The notes beneath the pieces are model-generated. The model made no database searches. It was not told the origin of the DNA and worked only from the letters and a program-made list of their open reading frames with translations. A program made the position numbers and the translations under genes. A stretch of 15,915 bases of DNA from Emmonsiellopsis sp. PD_33 (taxonomy: Eukaryota > Ascomycota > Eurotiomycetes > Onygenales > Ajellomycetaceae). The stretch lies in assembly GCA_032988165.1 (NCBI GenBank), contig JANTQF010000532.1, positions 1-15,915 on the forward strand. The letters are read 5' to 3'. This document shows, piece after piece, positions 8,579-15,915 of the stretch (positions are counted from its first letter, which is position 1; every line of letters starts with the position of its first letter).

Positions 8579-8852
8579 TTTGAAGTTTTGGTCGATTGAC
8601 TTGATTGAATCGATCTCGGGAAATTTTTCGATGTTGCAGATTGGATTAATTGATAGCTGCTTAGATAAGGATATTTTACGCGACTGGCTATGCTTGGCAG
8701 CTCGGCTAAAGCTTCCCCCGTAAATCGACTTTCAACATCTTAACTCTGGAATAAATGACCACAAACAAGCAACAAGAGACAGCAATTCCTCTAAACATGG
8801 CACACAACATCATGGTCTCACTCATAATCACCCACCTCACCAGACACATAGA
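8579..8852. other. Short intergenic gap, dmc1 3' end and rrp7 promoter
   Basis: Between the dmc1 stop codon and the rrp7 ATG, which are read in the same direction, there are only about 270 bp. The rrp7 promoter must lie here or inside the end of dmc1. I see no clear TATA box or other named site. Confidence 0.5.
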
Positions 8853-10608
8853 CTATGCCTTATCCGGATCGGTGATTCCTCCATTTGTGATCACATAAGT
8901 GGCCTCGCGCTCAGGGCAATCTACCATGGTTAGAAACATGCATGCCGCCTCCAGGTTTCAGACGATGTGGTATACAAGGAAACACATACCAGGCGAATCT
9001 TGAATCTTAGCGACTCTCTCCTCACCTCGACCTTTTCGAAGTAGGACTCGAGTGGTTGACGCATGGGCGAGGATATGTCCGCCAACCGGTTTGCGGCCAT
9101 CTGCCCCTGCAAACAGGGCACTTGCCCCTGGATCACTCTGTACTTGGTTTGTCTATAACCTGTTAAAGGCCAGAACCCAGATAAACTCCATGGTTGCGTG
9201 GGGGAAACCCACCATCAAGACACAGATGTTGAATTCTAGACGGGACCTGTGAGCCTACTTTGAACCATTACAGGGTGCGGTGCAGAATACATACCCTCCG
9301 CCATATGCGCCAGCTTCATCAGGAACTGATTCAACTTTTGCTGCCGATCCGCCAACTCCCCCCTTCCACAATAGTCGACCCGGAAGCAATTCATAATACT
9401 GTCAATAATCAGCAACTTGTACTCACCCCCCGCAAACTCCTTGGCCAGCGTATTCAACAACTCCAGCTGATGCTCGCTATTCAATGCCCGCGCATATGCG
9501 ATATTCTCCAGCGCAGAGTCCGGATCAACACCGAAACGTTCCGCGATCTGTGCGATTCTTTCGGGTCTGAATGTGCCTTCGGTGTCGATGTAGGCGACCT
9601 TTCCCTCGGCCCCGCCCATGTCCTTGGGTAGCTGGGCCATGACGGACATGGTGTGCGAGAGCTGGGTCTTACCGCAGCGAAATTCGCCGTAGACTTCGCT
9701 GATGCTCATGCTTTGAAATCCACTGTGGAGCATGGGTTAGTGCATGCACAGTGATTTAATAGCCATACCATGTATGTATGGGGGTATACGTAGAAAACCT
9801 ACCCTCCCAGGATGGAATCAAACTGTTTACTCCCAGTGGAAATCTTCACGACCCGTTTCCTCTGGTGGCCTAGTTCCATGGCAGTAATGAAGCCAGAAGC
9901 CGAGGGCTGTATATTTCGTTTTGGGTCCATCTTTAGCAATGGGAGAAAGAAATAACCAGGGGTTTTCAGTTGGAAAATACCTGACACTTCTGAATAGCCT
10001 CCTTGATCTTCTCAACCTTGACTTCGCTGAAGCCTTTGATCTTCAGTAGTGTTTTTCTCGTCGCTCCATGGACGGACTGTTCCCCACCCTCTCTAGTCAG
10101 CTTCCATGCTTATCATATGCCAAATCTGGCCCCGCCCCTGGGGCTGATGGGCATGAGCTGTATAGCCAGCTCATACAAGACAGTTAGATGGAATCCATAC
10201 CGCAACAGTATAAAACCCATTCGCCTTCAGCTTCGTAATATCCGCCGCTCCAACCCCTATAAAGGTGATACCAGTTTAGCCAGGGTGCGAGCTTGCTGGG
10301 CGTGGGGGGATGTCAAAACGCACCATGAGCCTGGATCCCGTCGATATCGACGATGAAGATGTCCTGTGGATGGCAGAGGAGAATAGAATGAATTAGTCAG
10401 TGGGTGTCGTCCCTTGAGTGTACAAAGTAGACTCGCAGTATCGGGCAATGGAAGGGGGGAGGGTGAGAGAGGGAGGGGGTGAGATATCCAGAACGCCTTT
10501 ATATGTGCGGGAGATAAAAGGGGAGACGGGTGCCCGTATTTCTTCCCCTCTCTTGAGGAAACTCACATCATCAGCGCCAAACTCGTCGCTCGCGTTGGAC
10601 GCGGGCAT
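8853..10608 (-). CDS. dmc1: Meiotic recombinase Dmc1 (RecA/Rad51 family)
   Basis: The meiosis-specific strand-exchange ATPase that forms filaments on single-stranded DNA at double-strand breaks and directs inter-homologue recombination in the nucleus. Nine exons: 10608-10567, 10363-10324, 10256-10201, 10076-9981, 9906-9803, 9722-9295, 9235-9213, 9152-8990 and 8920-8853. They total 1020 nt (339 aa) and every junction is GT-AG. The N-terminal helix-hairpin-helix region (about 20-78) contains GVGAADITKLKANGFYTV. The Walker A motif is GEFRCGKT (125-132) and the Walker B motif LLIID (216-220). The segment SIMNCFRVDYCGRGELADRQ (221-240) is diagnostic of Dmc1 rather than Rad51. The DNA-binding loop 2 region (from 264) reads TNQVQSDPGASALFAGADGR, and the protein ends in a Gly-Gly-containing tail DPDKA. 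All catalytic residues are present and no frame is broken, so it looks functional. This suggests a retained sexual or parasexual recombination capacity. The Cys at residue 224, where Leu is usual, is a mild variant. Confidence 0.97.
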
Positions 10609-12146
10609 TTCTGCTCGTTGGTGGTGGTGGGTAGGGCAGCGAGGGATCCTTTAACAGGCAGAAGGACTTGGGGGTAAAATATGATCTAACCTGGATGGGA
10701 AGAGAGGGTATCAGGGGATGAGAAGACGACAAATCGAGAGAGATGGAACGGGAGGAATGGAGGATTGGCGTTCATGGAACAGTCAATCGAGTGATGGGGG
10801 AGGTGGAGGCAGGTCACGCATTTCCATTTCAGGACAGGAGACGCAGAGCCTCATTCTACCCCGATTGGGAACGGGAACTTCCAGGCTATGTATGTGCCTT
10901 ATGTATGGCATACATCATCAGCCACCTAGACAGTAGAGATCTCATGTAGGAGAGTAATGATATAGCGAAAATGACCATGGCACCAACCTTTCCCCTCAGT
11001 ACCATTCTCGCTTCCCCTTTCCCCCCTGCGATTGAATCGAGACAGACATTAGACGGGGCAGACGGATAAGACACCAGAAGAGGCCAGTTTAACATATAAT
11101 ACACACATACACGCCCATCAACCAGCCATGAGCCAGTACGCGTCACGAGAAGCAAAAGAATTGCTAGTTAGTTAGTCCTTTTCAGCCCTGCTCCCTTTCT
11201 CCCAGACCAAGGACGCAAATATATACGCATGCATACATACATATATATAACGTGCATATATATCTCTCTCCAAGAGAAAAGCACACAGTGACCACCTATC
11301 AGGACTCAATGACCAAAAAGAAAATTAGCATTGTTAACAACAACTGGAACAGCAGTGTCCCCCCCCCCCCCGAAGAAATATCGAAAACGACCCCACGCCA
11401 TCCATCGTCCATTTTATACCTACCCGATTAGCAGAAAGAAAGTGGTATTGATCATTGATTTGCCAATATCCATATCTAAACACCAACAAAACAATCCAAT
11501 CCAGTCCGTACATAGTCTATTCAGCCCCCTTAACCATGTGATTTGAAACAGGTTCCTCCGCCGCTCAACTACCACTCCTTGTCAGACAACATCACCCCCC
11601 CCCCACCCAAACATCAAAAACAATCAAGAATCATGAAAAAAAAAGAGTTATAACAAAGTTCCCATTTTTAATCCGTCCCCTAACCCTTTGAATTTTATAG
11701 AACAACCGACGCCATACATGAAGATGAAGGCCTTGCGCTAAAAGAAAGAGCCTAATAATTTTTCTTTTGTTTGCCGGATTCCACGTCATGAGCTCAATTC
11801 TAGGATTCGTGAAAAGGAAAAGGAAAAAAAAAAAAAACTTTTTCCAAGTTTTTTGCAATTTTCGTATACATATAAAAATAAAAAAAAAATTGGTTCGGCG
11901 TAGTAAGGGGGGTGTTTTGGTGGGACGTAATATGTGCAAAAATTTTTCTTTCCAGGAAAAAAAAAACCCAAACAAAAAAATTGAAGACGAGCGCGGGGGG
12001 GTAATGATGGACCGAATTGATAAACCAAAGATACAAAAGCGGGAATTGGGGAAAGATAAAATAGTTAGTTCGTATCGGGCTCCCGTTAAAGAATAAATGG
12101 ATCGTTGGGGTTGGTTGGTTGTCTAGGCGTTTCAAAAACTGTTGAC
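10609..12146. other. Long intergenic stretch, dmc1 promoter side and byr3 3' side
   Basis: About 1.5 kb with no convincing gene on either strand. The first few hundred bases are the dmc1 upstream region, G-rich on the plus strand near 10740-10810. The last several hundred probably hold the long 3' untranslated region of byr3. Notable content: alternating purine-pyrimidine AT repeats at 11218-11265 (TATATA, CATACATACATA), a C run of 12 at 11360-11371, a C run near 11596-11605, and several A runs of 7-14 between 11637 and 11980. An ACGTCATGA motif lies at 11783-11791. Confidence 0.55.
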
Positions 12147-13199
12147 TTATGCAACGGTGGGGGGGGCGACATTGGCGGCGTCCGCTGCGGCAGCAGGAGC
12201 AACGTTGGGGTCGACGACGGCATTGGCTTCGTTAACGTTGGTAGGGCAATCCCGGGAGATATGGCCGGCCTGAGAGCACTTGTAGCAGACCTTGCCTGCA
12301 GAGCTCAAGGGGCCGCCGTTGGGCGCAGTGCAATCACGGGAGATATGGCCCTGCAGGATTGTTAGATATCAAACTCTGAATGCTGTTGCTTTCTTGATAA
12401 TAGCTTACCAATTTGCCGCATGCATAGCACTTCATGGCCTGGGCCTGGCAATCCCGCGCAAAGTGGTTGGGTCCACCACACTTGTAACACGTAGCGGCTC
12501 TGGGGTATCCTCCAAAGCCACCGCGGAAGCCTGCATTGAAACCTCCACGGGCGGCGGGAGCGCCCCGGGGAGCGGGAGCACCCTGAATTCCTGCAGTGGG
12601 GCAGTTGCGCTGTAGATCGCGGTAAGTAAGGGCGCACACAAAACCAAGTATAGAAGAACTTGGAAGAACTTACGGCAAGATGGCCCGGCAGATTGCAGTT
12701 GTAGCATCGTCCGCTCGTAGCACCGCCGTTCAGACGCAGGGTAGGGCAGTCAGCCTGCACATGTCCTAGACCCTGGCAATGATAGCATTGCTTGGCTGTG
12801 GGGAACGGGGTTGTTAGCATCACCGTGGAAAATCTGGGGTCAAGCGGGTGTTGCTTACTCTCTGTCGTACGAGGCTTGGGGCAGTTGTTCGATTCGTGAC
12901 CTAGCCGCCTATTAGTTGCCTAGAACTATATCGATCCCGCTCATTGTTCGCTTCCTCTAGTCGCTTACCGGGTTGCTTGCCTGTATCATGTTAGTATTCA
13001 CTACTCGCCGAAAAGCGCGCGGGGGGGAATCTTGACTCACAGTTATAGCAAAGGCGTTCAGCCGAGGAGCAGACCTCTGTTTCAATCAGCACATGCTCAC
13101 ACTTCCCATCAAACCACCAAATCTGTGTGTTTCCAGTCACTAACCGGCGTAGTGGCCAATGTTGCCACATTTGTAGCATGCGCGGCGAGATGACAGCAT
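12147..13199 (-). CDS. byr3: Seven-knuckle CCHC zinc-finger protein, Byr3/Gis2/CNBP type
   Basis: A cytoplasmic nucleic-acid-binding protein. Relatives are yeast Gis2, fission yeast Byr3 and human CNBP, which bind mRNA and associate with ribosomes and stress granules. Seven coding exons: 13199-13145, 13076-13041, 12980-12969 (12 nt), 12900-12859, 12795-12674, 12609-12409 and 12350-12147. They total 672 nt (223 aa). Seven C-x2-C-x4-H-x4-C knuckles lie at residues 8-21, 28-41, 52-65, 79-92, 130-143, 150-163 and 178-191, all with intact Cys and His. Knuckle 5 has Asn in place of the usual Gly before the His. An Arg/Gly/Phe-rich RGG-like linker (104-124) separates knuckles 4 and 5, as in CNBP, and an Ala/Asn/Val-rich tail follows knuckle 7. 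The start is the ATG at 13199, one base after a probable leader-intron acceptor. No in-frame ATG was found in the exon proposed upstream. Six coding introns in such a short protein is notable, and five of them interrupt a knuckle. Confidence 0.94.
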
Positions 13200-13200
13200 C

Positions 13201-13456
13201 CTGAATTGTCCCGTCTATCTCAGATATCAGTTTCAAATCCGCCTCGGGTATTGTGCAGAATACATGCGTATAAATAGCATCGATGGATAGGTGCATGGTG
13301 CATGGGGGAGGAAGCATAAGACGAAGCTAGTGGGAAGGTACAGGATATTTTGGGCCGGGTGGGTTTGGCGATGTATTTTGACCGATGGAAGACTCGATGA
13401 CACGCAGTCGAGAAAACGGGGACAAGGAATAGGACTCCGTGATGAGTGAGACTCAC
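13201..13456 (-). other. Probable second leader intron of byr3
   Basis: On the minus strand a strong GTGAGT donor at 13456 pairs with a TTCAG acceptor ending at 13201, directly before the G preceding the ATG. A CTGAT branch-like site lies upstream of the acceptor. The length of 256 nt is longer than the coding introns. Predicted from signals only. Confidence 0.55.
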
Positions 13457-13514
13457 AGTATATACCGGCTTGGTTTATTTGAAAATGGTCGAAATAGGCC
13501 CCTTATCTAATCTG

Positions 13515-13616
13515 CTACAAGAACCCGTACGGTTAGCATACAACTTATCCAGATGCGAAGCCAGGCCGGAGGGTTGCGGTGACATCGAAGCTGGCGGACC
13601 GGGACACACAACTCAC
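13515..13616 (-). other. Probable first leader intron of byr3
   Basis: A GTGAGT donor at 13616, a GCTAAC branch site near 13532-13537 and a CTTGTAG acceptor ending at 13515 define a 102-nt intron. A CAG three bases further on is an alternative acceptor. The short exon between the two leader introns has no usable ATG frame. Confidence 0.45.
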
Positions 13617-14070
13617 TTCTCAGCAACCAAAACCCTCACTTCTTCTCTCCGATCCCACCAGGCCACGGAAATAATCCTTCCTGAGTTAGATAGATAGCTT
13701 GTGCGGAGTGCGTGTGGAATGAATTCAACTCGGGAAGAGAGAAAAGTCAGAAACAAAGTGTCGGGCGGCTTTGGGGAAAGCGGAAATGTGAAAATCTTTT
13801 GGGAGCTTGCAGACCTTGCCGGATCGGGCTTAGCGCGGCTCCCTTCCCCAAACTCGCTGTTAGCAAGGAACAATCCGACTTTTTTTCTTTGGGAGCGACA
13901 CATCACGAAATTTATAGACAGGTGCCATTTCTTTATATCATGTTGCCATAAACAAATACGGAGGAGTTCTGGACAGTAACTTGCTCATATTGCACGGCTC
14001 ATATCCCGCCCTGTGGACGTTTGCAGTCTACGCTAACTATGCCCATGATACACCCCCCTTCTTTCTCCTT
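13617..14070. other. Intergenic gap, byr3 promoter and uap1 3' side
   Basis: About 450 bp with no gene seen. It should hold the byr3 transcription start (low-coordinate side) and the uap1 3' untranslated region (high-coordinate side). Frames on both strands show no domain. Confidence 0.5.
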
Positions 14071-15755
14071 TCAAGCTTCAGCAGCCTCGCTTTCAATCAC
14101 GGCCGGTGCTTTGATAGTCCGCCCATTCAGGAACCCCAGACCCTCGCCGCCCTGTGTAATGATTATTAGCTTGTACTGGTCATTGGAGTATGTGCCCAGG
14201 GATGTAACTCACGTAGCTTATTAGAGGGGAAACCTCGACGCCGGACGCTTGCTCAGGCTCTGTCACAACAATGCCCCCCGCAGCCTGGACCCATCGCGCG
14301 CCTTGCGACATAATATCTCTCTTGCTAGTATCAGGATCATCCTCGCCCGTGCCGCGGGCGTTCTTCAGCGGGGAAAATTCGTCTTCCCGCTTCACCTCGA
14401 TCGACGCGAACTTGTCGAGCGGGAGCAATGGGAACACGTCAAAGACAAACTGCTCCAACTTGATTCCATTGGGACGCTCAGGCTTGATGGTCTCCCCCGT
14501 CTCCGTGTTAACGTAAGGGATCTTCTTGCGGGCGACATGGTGTGGCAAGTCGGGGGCCCAGACTTCGATCGACTCGAGGAAGCTGAAGGAATAGTAATGG
14601 TTGACGATATTGGCAGCACGGAACTTGAGCACGTCAGGGTGCTTGGGATCTTTGGCCTCGGCCGTCTCCTTGTCGATCTCAGAGTATTCCACAACATCGG
14701 GCTTGCCGTTCTTCAGCAGAATCAGTCCAACGGACTCGGTGGCATTCCGCTTGCGTACGACTTTGGTAGCAATATCTACTCCCTTGGAAGCTGCGAAACC
14801 AACAAAGATGGGGTCTGCAACCTTCACGAGGCAGTTATCGACGCAGTAAGCGTGGATATGCTCGATGCCTCGCTCCCTCATATCTGTTCGAACGCCTGAC
14901 GTTAAGAGCGCTTGGTATATGCCCCCGTTTCCATCGGGTGCCACTGCTACCTATCCCTCAAATAAATATATAAGCATGAGGACCTGGTAGTTAAAACCCA
15001 ACGGCAAGCAGCATAAAGAAACATACCTTTGACTTGCTCTCCATTAATATCTTGCCCTCATTAGATATGCAGGGCAACACCCCTTGCTCGAAGATAATAA
15101 TATTCTCCTTCTCCAGCCCAAAGTAGCTATGCTCCTCGAAAAACGACTGTGTCGGTTGCCGCGTGGGCCCACTGGTCATGACATACCAGGGGATGACCAC
15201 CTTCTCCTTCCCCGACGACTGACTCGCAAGCTTCTGCAGCCGTAGAATTCTCTCAGCCTGTATCTGGAAGAGCGACTTCTTGCTTGGCAAGCCAATGTCA
15301 AAGCACCCCTTGGGCGCAGAGCTACCTAACCGCGTCCCCTGGCCACCAGCCATCAGCACCACGGCCACTTTATTCGCCGCGATCAACTCCAGGCCCGAGT
15401 CGTAGAATTGTTGCAGAGAGGCGGCATCGGAATCGATCATCGACGCCGTGGCGTTCTCTGGTAGGGGTTCGAGGGTGGTCTTGGTGGGCTGGACATCATC
15501 TCCTGCAGAGGCGGCGCCGGTCTGGTTGAGCGCTTTGTCTGCGAGCTGGTTGATGCGGGTTGGATCGAAGGTGGAGAGTTGGTGGAAGAGGAGGGCTTTT
15601 TCGGTCGACTTGAGCTCGTCGAAGAAGGCGAATACCTGGCTCTGGCCTGCTTGTTCGTACTTCTGCTTCAGGTCGACGATTTCCTCCTGCGAGGGTTGGC
15701 GGGGCGGGGCGGCCTCCTTGCTGCTGCCGAGTAGACTGGACAGGACGGAAGACAT
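14071..15755 (-). CDS. uap1: UDP-N-acetylglucosamine pyrophosphorylase (Uap1)
   Basis: A cytosolic enzyme that joins UTP and N-acetylglucosamine-1-phosphate to make UDP-GlcNAc and pyrophosphate. This is the last step to the precursor of chitin, N-glycans and GPI anchors, and so essential for the cell wall. Three exons: 15755-15027, 14950-14213 and 14151-14071. They total 1548 nt (515 aa), a normal length for fungal Uap1. Introns of 76 and 61 nt have GTATGT and GTGAGT donors. The nucleotide-binding signature GGQGTRLGSSAPKG lies at 137-150 and includes the catalytic-type Lys of the APKG turn (149). The uridine-site loop PDGNGGIYQAL spans 248-258, across the first splice junction. Sugar-binding segments include VVEYSEID and FRAANIVNHYYSFSFL in the middle domain. 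The C-terminal exon gives GGEGLGFLNGRTIKAP and ends in an acidic, Ala-rich tail. The start ATG sits in a good context (CTCACAATG). All recognisable active-site residues are intact. Confidence 0.97.
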
Positions 15756-15781
15756 TGTGAGTGTGGAATGGGAATGGGAAT

Positions 15782-15820
15782 GGGGGGGGGGGGGGGGGGG
15801 GGGGGGGGTGGGGGGGGGGG
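15782..15820. repeat. Poly(G) run interrupted by one T
   Basis: 27 consecutive G (15782-15808), one T, then 11 G. The tract starts 26 bp upstream of the uap1 start codon, so the uap1 leader would carry the matching C run (11 C, A, 27 C). It may be inflated or shortened by sequencing slippage. Confidence 0.9.
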
Positions 15821-15915
15821 TGGAGGAAGAACGGGAGGGACACAGGCGGAACTCCAGGCACCCCGGGAGAGTGCGGATGGCGCCTTTTGCGTGGAAAAAA
15901 AAAAAGAGCGAGGTG
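15821..15915. other. Upstream edge of uap1
   Basis: The remaining upstream sequence of uap1 to the window end. G/A-rich patches and a 12-base A run are present. No further gene is visible. Confidence 0.5.

Noticed and set aside
9236..9295. Dmc1 ending early with a stop after the glutamate-rich junction at 9295
   Set aside because: The intron 9294-9236 (GTATGT...TCTAG) joins to a 23-nt exon that continues the family sequence (EFNICVLM), so there is no truncation.
14249..14899. 216-residue plus-strand frame
   Set aside because: Antisense shadow of uap1 exon 2.
5507..15755. A co-regulated cluster because all six genes share one strand
   Set aside because: The functions are unrelated housekeeping and meiotic roles, and most are separated by long gaps with their own upstream regions. 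Six genes in one direction is not remarkable by chance.
1..15915. tRNA, rRNA or CRISPR features
   Set aside because: I scanned by eye for B-box-like and cloverleaf segments and for regularly spaced direct repeats and saw none. A covariance-model search would be more sensitive.

Overview
The window is nuclear DNA of a filamentous ascomycete, most likely from the Eurotiomycetes (Aspergillus/Penicillium-like). The evidence is: many short introns (about 55-125 nt, a few longer) with GTANGT or GTGAGT donors, CTAAC-type branch sites and CAG/TAG acceptors; proteins that read as typical mould orthologues; gene-free stretches of 1-2 kb rich in homopurine, homopyrimidine and microsatellite DNA; and a miniature inverted-repeat element. 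There is no operon structure, CRISPR array, tRNA, rRNA or viral gene that I can see.

Layout: 215-854 is a long inverted-repeat (MITE-like) element. The six genes that follow all lie on the minus strand: a three-RRM RNA-binding protein of the Csx1/Nam8/TIA-1 type (1683-3114, 4 exons); an unrecognised low-complexity protein with an apparent 1-nt frameshift near its C-terminus (5507-6465, 2 exons); the ribosome-biogenesis factor Rrp7 (7488-8578, 2 exons, the last coding only two residues); the meiotic recombinase Dmc1 (8853-10608, 9 exons); a seven-knuckle CCHC zinc-finger protein of the Byr3/Gis2/CNBP type (12147-13199, 7 coding exons plus two likely leader introns); and UDP-N-acetylglucosamine pyrophosphorylase Uap1 (14071-15755, 3 exons). 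Spliced lengths add up to whole codons for five of the six: 399, 322, 339, 223 and 515 aa. The sixth closes at 283 aa only if one missing base is allowed for.

Functionally this is a set of unrelated core genes: mRNA binding and stability, 18S rRNA maturation, meiotic strand exchange, mRNA/translation control and chitin/glycan precursor synthesis. I see no sign that they form a pathway, and I found no new defence, secondary-metabolite or mobile gene system. The items most worth a second look are the MITE-like element, the frameshift in the unrecognised gene, the paired intron positions inside different zinc knuckles, the two-codon terminal exon of rrp7, the homopurine tract upstream of csx1 and the poly(G) run just upstream of uap1.
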